Of a stretch of DNA of 64,000 nucleotides, positions 9,210 to 17,297 are shown in pieces. Numbering within the stretch: the stretch's first letter is position 1; every line of letters starts with the position of its first letter. The notes under the pieces were generated by a model. That model searched no databases. It worked only from the letters and a program-made list of their open reading frames with translations, and had not been told where the DNA came from. Both the position numbers and the translations under genes were made by a program. Source of the DNA: Paenibacillus_AR sp051594765 (GTDB lineage Bacteria > Bacillota > Bacilli > Paenibacillales > NBRC-103111); assembly GCF_051594765.1 (NCBI RefSeq), contig NZ_JBPPGJ010000001.1, positions 372,001-436,000 of the forward strand. The letters run 5' to 3'.

Positions 9210-10796
9210 GTGACCACCAGAAAACCAACCAACCGAAAAACGAAACAAACCTTCATAGGCGGAGCCCTCATCCTGGTCGCGGCAGGAATCATCAACCGGA
9301 TCCTGGGCTTCGTCCCCCGGATTCTGCTCCCACGGATCATCGGTGCGGAGGGAGTGGGGCTGTATCAGCTCGGCTATCCGTTCCTGATCGTCGTTCTGAC
9401 AGTCATCACCGGCGGCATTCCCTTGGCGGTGGCCAAGCTGGTGGCGGAGGCGGAAACGGAAGGCAATGAGGCACGCGTGCGGAAGGTGCTGAAGGTCTCC
9501 CTTCTCCTGTCCGTCAGCCTTGGCATTCTGTTCACCGCGCTCTGCTACCTGGCCGCCTCCTGGATTACCTCGCACCTCTTAACGGACGACAGGGTCCATA
9601 CCACCTTCCTGGTCATGAGCCCCATCATTCTGCTGGTCTCGGTGTCCGCCGTGTACCGAGGCTATTTTCAGGGCCGCCAGAACATGATCCCCACCGCCCT
9701 TTCCCAGATAACAGAGACGGTGATCCGAATTGCTGCCGTACTGGTATTCTCCTGGCTCATGCTTCCGTACGGCTTGGAATATGCTGCCGCCGGCGCCATG
9801 TTCGGCGTGCTGACCGGAGAGTTCGGCGGCATGGCGGTCATGCTCATCATGTACGCCTGGACGCGCAAGGATTACCTGATGTACGAGAAGGCCAAGATCG
9901 GCAAGGATCCCCATCACATGGGCGGCATGTCCGCTCTGAAGCGGATCATCAAGATCTCCGTTCCCGTCACCATCAGCAAGCTGGTCGGTTCCTTCTCCTA
10001 CTTGTTCGAATCCATCATGATCGCCCAGAGCCTGGCCCTGGCCGGTGTGGCCACCGCCGTTGCCACGGCCCAATACGGCGCGCTGCAGGGGATGGTCATC
10101 CCGGTCCTGCTCCTGCCGAGCGCCCTGACCTTCTCCCTGTCCGTCTCCCTGGTGCCCTCCCTGTCCGAAGCCGCCGCCCGGGGGGACAACCGCACCATTC
10201 ACAAGAGGCTGCACCAATCGCTTCGGCTGGCGCTGGTGACCGGCGCTCCCTTCGCCGTCATCATGTACGTCCTGGCCGAGCCGCTCTGCTACTACCTCTA
10301 CGGCCACCAGGAGATCAGCGTGATGCTGAAGATGATGGCGCCTATCGCGCTCTTCATCTACTTCCAGGCTCCTCTTCAAGCGACCCTTCAGGCGCTGGAC
10401 AAACCCGGCACCGCCCTGATCAACACCACGGTCGGAGCCATCGTGAAGCTGGTCCTGATCTATGTACTGGCCTCCAACCCCAGAATGGGCATTCTCGGGG
10501 CCGTCATGGCCATCAACATCAACACGATGCTGGTAACGATTCTTCATTATGCCAGCGTTTCACGGATGCTCCGATTCGCCATGAAAGCGGCGGATTTCTA
10601 CAAGACGGGACTGGCCATGGCGATGATGGGGGCGGTCTGCTACTTAGGCATGAGTATGGAGTGGACGCCCTCTCCGCTGATCCGCTTCCTGGCTTCCATG
10701 GCGGCGGGCATCGCCCTCTATCTGGCGGCCACCGTATGGCTCAAGCTCATCGACGGCAGCGACCTCCGGAGAATTCCCGGATTCCGCAAGACCTGA
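9210..10796 (+). CDS. spoVB: Stage V sporulation protein B, MOP-superfamily flippase
   Basis: It is a polytopic membrane protein of 528 residues with about 14 hydrophobic segments. The N-terminal half carries the polysaccharide-export signature NRILGFVPRILLPRIIGAEGVGLYQ and the later motif VYRGYFQGRQNM. In B. subtilis SpoVB is needed for spore cortex and is thought to flip a lipid-linked cell-wall precursor in the mother cell. The start is GTG at 9210 with GAAGAGGGA about 8 bases upstream. A weak sigma-E-like pair (CATGAGCT, then CATATCCA) lies near 9142-9170. The neighbours comN, DUF421 and YrzE-like match the B. subtilis locus. A strong terminator follows. Confidence 0.92.
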   Translation: MTTRKPTNRKTKQTFIGGALILVAAGIINRILGFVPRILLPRIIGAEGVGLYQLGYPFLIVVLTVITGGIPLAVAKLVAEAETEGNEARVRKVLKVSLLLSVSLGILFTALCYLAASWITSHLLTDDRVHTTFLVMSPIILLVSVSAVYRGYFQGRQNMIPTALSQITETVIRIAAVLVFSWLMLPYGLEYAAAGAMFGVLTGEFGGMAVMLIMYAWTRKDYLMYEKAKIGKDPHHMGGMSALKRIIKISVPVTISKLVGSFSYLFESIMIAQSLALAGVATAVATAQYGALQGMVIPVLLLPSALTFSLSVSLVPSLSEAAARGDNRTIHKRLHQSLRLALVTGAPFAVIMYVLAEPLCYYLYGHQEISVMLKMMAPIALFIYFQAPLQATLQALDKPGTALINTTVGAIVKLVLIYVLASNPRMGILGAVMAININTMLVTILHYASVSRMLRFAMKAADFYKTGLAMAMMGAVCYLGMSMEWTPSPLIRFLASMAAGIALYLAATVWLKLIDGSDLRRIPGFRKT

Positions 10797-10817
10797 TTCC
10801 CTTCTTGCTTTAGCCAA

Positions 10818-10847
10818 GGCGCCCGGTTCCGGGCGCCCTTTTATTTT
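10818..10847 (+). terminator. Intrinsic terminator of spoVB
   Basis: A perfect 9-bp stem GGCGCCCGG/CCGGGCGCC with a 2-base loop is followed by CTTTTATTTT on the plus strand. It overlaps the last codons of the convergent DUF421 gene. Confidence 0.85.
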
Positions 10848-11530
10848 CGCTTCTTATCGAGAAACAGCTTCCCCCGGTGGTCCACCGAGCAGAAGAAAAC
10901 CTCCTTGAACTCCCGGACCCCCTTTTGCTGAATCTGGCTCTTGAGCCAAAACCGGGTCTGGCCCAGCTTCTCCAGATTCTCGTCCTGGACCTTCCCGTCC
11001 ATAATAAGCGGAAGCGGCAGCCCCTCGTACCGGATAGTATCGAACATATCGACGGGCGGCTCCTCGTCGCGCTGCTTCTGCTCGGGCTTCTCCACCACCG
11101 TCAGCCTTCCCGAATTCTCCAGTATGGCGAATTCCACATCGGCCACGTTCATAATTCGGTTCTGGCGAAGCTGCGCCATGAGATCGTCCAGATTGTACCT
11201 CATCTTCTTCATCTCTTCCCGGTCCAGCTTGCCGTGCTTGATCAGATAGCTGGGCTCGCCGTCGATGATCATACGGAGCTTGCGGCTGCGGAGGGAGATG
11301 TGGGCGGTCAGCACTTGGATCAGAACCAGCGTAGCGATGGGAACGAGACCGTGGGTCAAGGGCCTTCCGATGTCATCCAGCACGAACACCCCGATCTCCG
11401 CGATCATGATGGAGATGACCAGATCGAAGACTGACAGCTTGCCGATCTCCCGCTTGCCCATGATCCGCATCACCAGAAAGACGACGATATAAACCAGCAC
11501 CGTCCGTAAAAAAAGAGGCAGTATCACCAT
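10841..11530 (-). CDS. DUF421 membrane protein (YetF/YrbG family)
   Basis: This 229-residue protein has three N-terminal membrane segments (about residues 1-80) and a cytoplasmic domain containing the family landmarks MIIDGEPSYLIKHGKL and LRQNRIMNVADVEFAILENSG. B. subtilis YrbG occupies the same place beside spoVB. YetF, a relative, sits in the spore or forespore membranes, but the molecular role is unknown. The start at 11530 is preferred to the open frame at 11563 because GGAGG lies about 8 bases upstream. Its stop overlaps the spoVB terminator. Confidence 0.85.
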   Translation of the reverse strand: MVILPLFLRTVLVYIVVFLVMRIMGKREIGKLSVFDLVISIMIAEIGVFVLDDIGRPLTHGLVPIATLVLIQVLTAHISLRSRKLRMIIDGEPSYLIKHGKLDREEMKKMRYNLDDLMAQLRQNRIMNVADVEFAILENSGRLTVVEKPEQKQRDEEPPVDMFDTIRYEGLPLPLIMDGKVQDENLEKLGQTRFWLKSQIQQKGVREFKEVFFCSVDHRGKLFLDKKRK

Positions 11531-11651
11531 GAAACGTCCTCCTTTCTTAGGATATCCGTACATCCGGTATTCTGACTCTCCCCTTCGGTACTCATACGGC
11601 GCCGCGGGCCATCAATTGTTGGGAATCCGGCATGGAAAAAGGGGCGGCCCG

Positions 11652-11680
11652 TACTATTTGTACAGGCGGCCCCATAGAAT
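11652..11680 (+). promoter_or_regulatory. Possible sigma-E-type promoter of the YrzE-like gene
   Basis: TACTATTT and CATAGAAT are 13 bases apart, about 45 bases before the start codon; CATAGAAT differs from the B. subtilis sigma-E -10 consensus at one base. It overlaps a GGGGC/GCCCC inverted repeat. The -35 match is only partial. Confidence 0.35.
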
Positions 11681-11722
11681 GTGGTAGACAAGTACTTTCG
11701 ATAACGAACGGAGGTCTTTCGA

Positions 11723-12112
11723 ATGAACCCTATCAAGCAAGCCGGCCAGGTCCGCCTGGGCTCCCCCATGCTCGCAGGGCTGGCCTACGGCTTCATCACC
11801 ATGGCGGTGGCCGCGCTGGCCGCTTCCCTGATCCTGATCTCGGGCGATCAAGGCGAAGAGGTGCTGCCCGCCTATGCCTATGCCATCCACGGCTTGTCCG
11901 TGCTGATCGGAAGCTTCGTCACCGGGAGAAGATCCGGCAGCAAGGGATGGTACTATGGCGGTCTCCTCGGCCTGGTATACAGCATCATCGTGCTCATCGT
12001 CGGCTTCCTGAGCTTCGACCGCGGAGCGGACTGGACCCTGCTCTTCTTCGCTGCAGGGGCGTTCCTGGCCGGAGCCCTGGGCGGCATCATGGGAGTGAAT
12101 ACCCGGCGTTGA
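11723..12112 (+). CDS. YrzE-like (TIGR04086) membrane protein
   Basis: This is a 129-residue hydrophobic protein with four predicted membrane segments: LAGLAYGFITMAVAALAASLIL, the segment around AYAIHGLSVLIGSFV, LLGLVYSIIVLIVGFLSF and the last around LLFFAAGAFLAGALGG. The glycine-rich GRRSGSKGWYYGGLLG loop is typical of the TIGR04086 family, represented by YrzE next to spoVB/yrbG in B. subtilis. No biochemical role is known. The ATG has GGAGG about 9 bases upstream. Confidence 0.75.
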   Translation: MNPIKQAGQVRLGSPMLAGLAYGFITMAVAALAASLILISGDQGEEVLPAYAYAIHGLSVLIGSFVTGRRSGSKGWYYGGLLGLVYSIIVLIVGFLSFDRGADWTLLFFAAGAFLAGALGGIMGVNTRR

Positions 12113-12137
12113 CCGACGGGAGGGGACGCGGCCGGGC

Positions 12138-13391
12138 TTATCCCCCTCCGTGCCAGAGCTGGACGACCGACAGCAGCAGGCCGACCAAAAAGCCGCAGAT
12201 GGCGCCGTTCACCCGGATCCACTGGAGGTCGCTTCCCACCTTCTCCTCGATCAGCCGGACCAGGGTGGCATCGTCCATCCGCTCCAGATTCAGCTTCACC
12301 AGATTGCCGATCCGGTAATGGTTCGCTTCCACGAAATCCAGAATATATTCGGTCGTGCGGCTCTCCAGTAGGCGGACCAATTCCGGTGAGCTGATGATGC
12401 TCCGGTACAGAAAGCGGTACGCTTGAAAGACAGCTCGCCCCCCGTTCATACGCTCCTGAAGCAGCCAATCCGACAGATGCTCCAGCATGCTGCGGTACCC
12501 TGCCTCTAGCAGAGGATACGCCTGGGGACCGCCGATCCAGGCGGATACGGCTTCCGCCATCCGGGAGGAACGCTCCTTGTCCTCCAGAACCCCAAGAAGC
12601 TGGGTCCGGATCTGGAGAAGAATGCGCTCCCGGTACGGATCCTCGGGAAGCTGCAGCTGCCGGAGGGAATTCATCAGCATCTCCTGTATGATCTGCCCCA
12701 GCTTGTCCTCGTCCATGAATCCGGCGAACGCTTGGACCGCGAAGCCCATGAACCCGCCTACCTTAATGCCCGACATCTTCTCATTGGCCAGTTTGCCGAG
12801 GAGGTACCGGGTTTCGGGGCGCTTCACCCACACCAGCGCTTCCTTCAATCCCAGATCCAGCACCTTCCTCTCGTAATCCGCAGCCGACAGGTGATCTCGC
12901 AAGGCGCTGCTCATGCCGCCCAGACCGTTATGCCGGACGAGGCCGGACAGCTTCTCCTGAAGGAGCCTGACGGCTTTTTCCTCCGGGATGTGATCCAGCA
13001 GGCGCAGCAGAAAATCCACCACAGCGGTCCGCACCGACCGCTTCTGGATCAAGCGCGTCAGCTCCACCGCCGCCGCGCCCAGCACTTGGTGCTGCCGGAG
13101 CATCTCCTCGATGCTCCGTTTGTTCAACAGCTCGTTCTCCATGGCGGACACGAGCGTCTGCACCATCTTCCCCCGATTGCGGATGATGAGCGAAGTGTGT
13201 GGGATCGGCAGGCCGAAGGGATGGCGGAACAGGGCCGTAACCGCGAACCAGTCCGCGGCGCCGCCGACCAGCCCCGCCTCGAAGCCTCCGCGGAGAAGCA
13301 GAATCCAGGTGCTGTCCGGCAGGAACAGCGTGATGACAAAGCCGAGACCCATGAAGGCAAGGGACAGCCCTGCCGCATATTTCGTACTCAA
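12138..13391 (-). CDS. DUF445 family membrane protein
   Basis: This 417-residue protein has a hydrophobic N-terminus (residues 6-50) with the DUF445 hallmark GGAADWFAVTALFRHPFG and then IPHTSLIIRNRGKM, a long helical central region, and a C-terminal membrane helix (ICGFLVGLLLSVVQLW). The function of the family is unknown. The start is TTG at 13391, chosen because GGGAGG lies about 8 bases upstream. It lies 50 bases downstream of kimA on the same strand, with a hairpin between them. Confidence 0.8.
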   Translation of the reverse strand: MSTKYAAGLSLAFMGLGFVITLFLPDSTWILLLRGGFEAGLVGGAADWFAVTALFRHPFGLPIPHTSLIIRNRGKMVQTLVSAMENELLNKRSIEEMLRQHQVLGAAAVELTRLIQKRSVRTAVVDFLLRLLDHIPEEKAVRLLQEKLSGLVRHNGLGGMSSALRDHLSAADYERKVLDLGLKEALVWVKRPETRYLLGKLANEKMSGIKVGGFMGFAVQAFAGFMDEDKLGQIIQEMLMNSLRQLQLPEDPYRERILLQIRTQLLGVLEDKERSSRMAEAVSAWIGGPQAYPLLEAGYRSMLEHLSDWLLQERMNGGRAVFQAYRFLYRSIISSPELVRLLESRTTEYILDFVEANHYRIGNLVKLNLERMDDATLVRLIEEKVGSDLQWIRVNGAICGFLVGLLLSVVQLWHGGG

Positions 13392-13410
13392 GGCACTACC
13401 TCCCTAGGGC

Positions 13411-13445
13411 AAAGGAGCTGTCCGTGAACAGCTCCTTTGTTTTTT
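13411..13445 (+). terminator. Hairpin with U-tract on the plus strand between kimA and the DUF445 gene
   Basis: AAAGGAGCTGT pairs perfectly with ACAGCTCCTTT around a 6-base loop, followed on the plus strand by GTTTTTT. Both flanking genes are on the minus strand, where the hairpin has no U-tract after it. As an intrinsic terminator it would therefore act on antisense transcripts; on the minus strand it may only shield the kimA 3' end. Confidence 0.6.
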
Positions 13446-15261
13446 AGCGTTGGAGATGGTAAGGCACTGTGGCTATGACCACGTCCTTCCGGTTATACAG
13501 ATAAGCTCTCAGCAGCAGGCTCGACTGGTTGTGCAGGAAGTTGTGCCACCAATGCCGGGTGATGAATTGAGGGATCAGCACGGTCACGTGATCCGTCTCG
13601 GCGGTCTTCCATTCCACGGTATCGATGAACTTCAGGACGGGACGGATGATGCTCCGGTAGCTGGATCTTAAGGTGACGAGACGCACGCCCGGGCTCCATT
13701 CCTCCCACTTGGCCTCCATCCGCTCGATGGACTCGTCGTCGAAGCCGACATAGACCGCAATCACATTGTCGGTCATGGACTTGGCATAGCTGAGCGATTG
13801 CTTCACGACCCGGGTCACGCCTGCAACGGGTACGACGATCGTATTCCCTTTGATGCACGGTTTCTCCGTCTTGATATCAATGCGAAGCTGATCGGCGATA
13901 TTCATATAATGGCTGTTGATGGAGTGGAAAATGTACATGACGGCGGGAAGGAAAAGAAAGACGGTCCACACTTGAGAAAACTTCGTTATGATAAAAATCA
14001 GAGTGATGCTCAGCGTGGTCAGCATGCCGATCATATTGATCACGAACTTGACGGCGTAGCCCTGAGGCTTCAGCCGGAGCCAGCGCAGCATCATCCCCAA
14101 TTGGGAGATGGTGAAGGGAATGAATACGCCCACCGCATAGAGCGGGATCAGGTTCTCGGTGTTGCCCTTGAATGATGCGACCAGAATGGCGGAGAATACG
14201 CCGAGAAAAATGATGCCGTTGGAGAAGCCCAGCCGGTCACCGCGGACCATGAAGGCATGAGGCATATATTTATCCTTCGCCAGCATGAAGGCGAGGAGCG
14301 GGAAGGCGGAATACGCCGTGTTCGCCGCCAGGAAAAGAATAAGGGCTGTGATGCCTTGAATCGAATAGTACAGCACACCGCGGCCGAAGGTGCTCTCTGC
14401 GATCTGAGATACGACGGTTACCTTCGGATCGGGAGCAATGCCGTACCAATAGGCCAGCAGACTGATGCCGATGAACATGAAGCCCAGAATGCCGCCCATC
14501 ATCATCAAGGTTGCGGCCGCATTTCGTTCCGCCGGCTTCCGGAAGTTCGGGATGGCATTGGACACGGCCTCCACCCCCGTCAGGGCCGAGCAGCCGGAGC
14601 TGAAGGCTTTGAGCAGAAGGAAAAGACTGACATTGGATACGGAGGTCCCGATTGCTGGCGCCGCGGCATCGATGCCGCCTGTAAGAGCCTTCACGATCCC
14701 GGAGAGGATCAGGATGACGATGGCAATGACGAACAGATAGACCGGTATGGCCAGTACAGAGGCGGATTCGGTCACGCCTCTCAGGTTCATGATGGTCAAC
14801 ACGGTAATCATGATGAGGGCGATGGCCACCCGGTGCTCATGCAGGGACGGGAACGCCGAGGTGATGGCATCCGTACCCGCCGATGAGCTGACCGCAACGG
14901 TCAGGATATAGTCCACCAGCAGAGAGCCTCCGGCCAGCAGTCCGGTCGAGGTGCCCAGATTGTCCATGGCGACGATATAGGCGCCGCCCCCGCCCGGATA
15001 GGCGAAGATGGTTTGACGGTAGGACAGGATGAGTATGAAGAGCAGGCCCAGTACTGCCAGCGAGATCGGCAGCGAATACCAGACCGCGGTGAAGCCCGCC
15101 GCCATTAAGACGATCAGAATCTGTTCGGTGCCGTAAGCCACTGATGAGAGGGCGTCCGAGGAGAGAACAGCGAGAGCCTTGAGCTTACTGAGCTTCTCCC
15201 CTTCGATCTCGGCGTTCTTCATCGGCCGTCCGATCAGAACCCGTTTGAGCTTGCTTACCAT
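13444..15261 (-). CDS. kimA: KimA-type high-affinity potassium importer
   Basis: The 605-residue protein follows B. subtilis KimA (formerly YdaO) along its whole length. Examples are LSSDALSSVAYGTEQIL near residue 33, AYPGGGGAYIV, GGSLLVDYILTVAVS, the core motif LLLKAFSSGCSALTGVEA, and the C-terminal cytoplasmic domain ending in VIATVPYHLQR. About 12 membrane segments lie in the first 450 residues. KimA is a K+/H+ symporter inhibited by c-di-AMP at both RNA and protein level; a c-di-AMP riboswitch lies directly upstream here. The ATG at 15261 has AAGGGGA upstream. Older annotations call this family amino-acid permeases. Confidence 0.93.
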   Translation of the reverse strand: MVSKLKRVLIGRPMKNAEIEGEKLSKLKALAVLSSDALSSVAYGTEQILIVLMAAGFTAVWYSLPISLAVLGLLFILILSYRQTIFAYPGGGGAYIVAMDNLGTSTGLLAGGSLLVDYILTVAVSSSAGTDAITSAFPSLHEHRVAIALIMITVLTIMNLRGVTESASVLAIPVYLFVIAIVILILSGIVKALTGGIDAAAPAIGTSVSNVSLFLLLKAFSSGCSALTGVEAVSNAIPNFRKPAERNAAATLMMMGGILGFMFIGISLLAYWYGIAPDPKVTVVSQIAESTFGRGVLYYSIQGITALILFLAANTAYSAFPLLAFMLAKDKYMPHAFMVRGDRLGFSNGIIFLGVFSAILVASFKGNTENLIPLYAVGVFIPFTISQLGMMLRWLRLKPQGYAVKFVINMIGMLTTLSITLIFIITKFSQVWTVFLFLPAVMYIFHSINSHYMNIADQLRIDIKTEKPCIKGNTIVVPVAGVTRVVKQSLSYAKSMTDNVIAVYVGFDDESIERMEAKWEEWSPGVRLVTLRSSYRSIIRPVLKFIDTVEWKTAETDHVTVLIPQFITRHWWHNFLHNQSSLLLRAYLYNRKDVVIATVPYHLQR

Positions 15262-15380
15262 GGCGCATATCCCCTTTTGTCTGTGATGATCGCTCTCCCA
15301 TCTTCAACTTGTCTTTGACCATAAGTTCTCCAACTCGGCTCAAAACATAATCCGGAACGGGATGACGCATTTTGGGCAAC

Positions 15381-15405
15381 AAAAAAACACAAGGCCCGCC
15401 TTGTG
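15381..15405 (-). terminator. Expression-platform terminator of the c-di-AMP riboswitch
   Basis: On the minus strand CACAAGG...CCTTGTG forms a hairpin followed by seven Ts. It lies immediately after the aptamer and about 120 bases before the kimA start, so ligand binding would be expected to favour termination. Confidence 0.85.
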
Positions 15406-15415
15406 CTCATGACAC

Positions 15416-15550
15416 AAATCACCTTCTCTCTTACGCTGACGAGGTTAGCTGCCGGATTCGGATGCGAGAACTCACCCTACGGTCTCATCGACCGATTCAC
15501 CCCAGATGTTGGGTCCCCCGTTTTCCCCGGATGGGAAATTAAGCGGCATA
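15416..15550 (-). promoter_or_regulatory. c-di-AMP riboswitch (ydaO-yuaA type) controlling kimA
   Basis: Read on the minus strand, this leader carries the conserved aptamer blocks in order: GGGGGACCCA, TGGGGTGAATCGG, TAGGGTGAG, then CCGAATCCGGCAGCTAACCTC, and a closing AGAGAAGG. These are the diagnostic elements of the ydaO class, whose ligand is c-di-AMP. An intrinsic terminator follows directly and kimA is the next gene. High c-di-AMP, which signals sufficient potassium, should turn the gene off. The identification is from motif recognition without a covariance-model search. Confidence 0.92.
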
Positions 15551-15567
15551 TTCAATTAACGTATGTT

Positions 15568-15597
15568 ATCATACTGCCGCGGGATTCGGCCGGTAAA
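15568..15597 (-). promoter_or_regulatory. Probable sigma-A promoter of the kimA leader
   Basis: TTTACC and TATGAT on the minus strand are 18 bases apart and lie just upstream of the aptamer, at the position expected for the riboswitch transcript start. Confidence 0.5.
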
Positions 15598-15735
15598 GTC
15601 TGGTATTTCCGCTTTTTGGCGTTCATGCTCTTGATGGGCCTGATGGGTACGTTTCCAAAAAAGCGAGGGTCAGCCGCTCGACGGTTATCTCCCCATTTCC
15701 TACGTTTTTCATGATTCGATGACAACTTCATGAAA

Positions 15736-15769
15736 TAAAAAAAGGACCCGCTCCCATGGGGAGAGGTCC
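15736..15769 (-). terminator. Terminator of the ruvC-to-yajC operon
   Basis: GGACC and CTCCC pair with GGGAG and GGTCC on the minus strand, followed by seven Ts. It lies 15 bases after the yajC stop and marks the end of the long minus-strand operon. Confidence 0.85.
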
Positions 15770-15783
15770 GTCCTGCGATGCGC

Positions 15784-16098
15784 TTACTCAGCGGCAGATT
15801 GCGCCGCGGTGGTGACGGCATTGATGGCGGAGCGCTCGAAGGTCAGCTTGGTTGCATCGTTCACGCGCAGAACCACGGTGTCGTCGGTGATCTCCAGAAT
15901 CGTGCCATGCAGGCCACCGATGGTGGTAACCTTGTCGCCCTTCTTCAGGTTAGCCAGCAGCATATTGCGAGCCTTGGTGCGCTTCTGCTGCGGACGGATC
16001 AACAGGAAGTACAAGAGGGCGAACATGGCGATGAAGGGCAAGAATGTAACCAGGGCATTACCGGTGGTCCCGGCGCCGTCTGCGGCCAGATAAAACAT
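15784..16098 (-). CDS. yajC: Preprotein translocase accessory subunit YajC
   Basis: This is a 104-residue single-pass membrane protein: one hydrophobic segment (about residues 15-35, ALVTFLPFIAMFALLYFLLI) ending in RPQQKRTKARNMLLANLKKGDKVTT, the classic YajC signature, then a small beta-rich cytoplasmic domain. YajC associates with SecDF-YidC. It is the last gene of the ruv-queA-tgt operon, as yrbF is in B. subtilis. AAGGAGG precedes the ATG. Confidence 0.95.
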   Translation of the reverse strand: MFYLAADGAGTTGNALVTFLPFIAMFALLYFLLIRPQQKRTKARNMLLANLKKGDKVTTIGGLHGTILEITDDTVVLRVNDATKLTFERSAINAVTTAAQSAAE

Positions 16099-16141
16099 GG
16101 GAATTCCTCCTTAAGTGGGCTCGGTATAGGAATGTTGTCTT

Positions 16142-17275
16142 TTAAAACCCTTTGTCGTTCTCGTTCATGCCGTACATCTCGAAGAACTCATCGCGGAAAT
16201 CCAGCAGCCTGTCCTCCCGGATGGCCTGGCGCACACCGCGCATCAGCTCCAGCAGGAAATGCAGGTTGTGGTAGGTGGTCAAGCGGATGCCGAAGGTCTC
16301 GTCGCACTTGATCAGATGGCGGATGTAGGCGCGCGAATAGTTCCGGCAGGTGTAGCAGCTGCACTTGGGATCCAGGGGGCCGAAGTCCTCTTGGAACTTG
16401 GCGTTCCGGACAACGAGACGTCCTTCGCTGGTCATGCAGGTTCCGTTCCGGGCAATCCGGGTAGGCAGGACGCAGTCGAACATATCGATGCCCCGGATGG
16501 AGCCCTCGATCAGAGCGTCCGGCGATCCTACTCCCATCAGATAGCGCGGCTTATGGGCCGGCAGGAGCGGGGTCGTGTAATCCAGCACCTCATACATCAG
16601 ATGCTTGGGCTCGCCGACGCTGAGTCCCCCAATAGCATACCCCGGGAAATCCAGGGAAGTCAACTCGGCGGCACTCTGCTTCCGTAAATCCTCATACATG
16701 CCGCCCTGCACGATGGCGAAGAGGGCTTGGTCCTTCGGACGGGCGTGCGCCTTCAGGCAGCGTTCCGCCCAGCGGGTGGTCCGCTCCAGCGATTGCTTCG
16801 CATATTCATGGGTGGCCGGGAACGGCGGACACTCGTCGAAGGCCATCATGATATCCGAGCCGAGAGCATTCTGGATCTCCGTCGCTTTCTCCGGGGAGAG
16901 GAACAGCTTGTCTCCGTTCAAGTGGGACTTGAACGCCACGCCCTCCTCGGTGATCTTCCGCATATCGCTCAGCGAGAACACCTGGAAGCCGCCGCTGTCC
17001 GTCAGAATGGGCCGGTCCCAGTTCATGAACTTGTGAAGTCCCCCTGCCTGGCGGACGATCTCGTGACCCGGCCGCAGGAACAGGTGGTAGGTGTTGCTCA
17101 GGATGATATGAGCGTCCATCTGCTTCAGCTCTTCGGGCGCCATGGTCTTGACCGTGGCCAGAGTCCCTACCGGCATGAAGGCCGGAGTCTCGATGACACC
17201 ATGGGGCGTATGGACTCTTCCGAGCCGGGCGCCGGATTGCTTGCAGGTCTTAATCGGTTCGTAGGTTACGGCCAT
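16142..17275 (-). CDS. tgt: tRNA-guanine transglycosylase
   Basis: It exchanges guanine-34 of tRNAs with GUN anticodons for preQ1, the first tRNA-bound step of queuosine synthesis. The 377-residue enzyme shows the nucleophile-region motif DSGGFQVFSLS (DSGGF at residues 93-97), GGLSVGEP, the MFDCVLPTRIARNGT loop, and zinc ligands in CSCYTCRNYSRAYIRHL. It lies 22 bases downstream of queA, whose product acts on the next step. Identification is firm. Confidence 0.97.
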   Translation of the reverse strand: MAVTYEPIKTCKQSGARLGRVHTPHGVIETPAFMPVGTLATVKTMAPEELKQMDAHIILSNTYHLFLRPGHEIVRQAGGLHKFMNWDRPILTDSGGFQVFSLSDMRKITEEGVAFKSHLNGDKLFLSPEKATEIQNALGSDIMMAFDECPPFPATHEYAKQSLERTTRWAERCLKAHARPKDQALFAIVQGGMYEDLRKQSAAELTSLDFPGYAIGGLSVGEPKHLMYEVLDYTTPLLPAHKPRYLMGVGSPDALIEGSIRGIDMFDCVLPTRIARNGTCMTSEGRLVVRNAKFQEDFGPLDPKCSCYTCRNYSRAYIRHLIKCDETFGIRLTTYHNLHFLLELMRGVRQAIREDRLLDFRDEFFEMYGMNENDKGF

Positions 17276-17297
17276 GATTGGATGACCCTGCCTTTCG

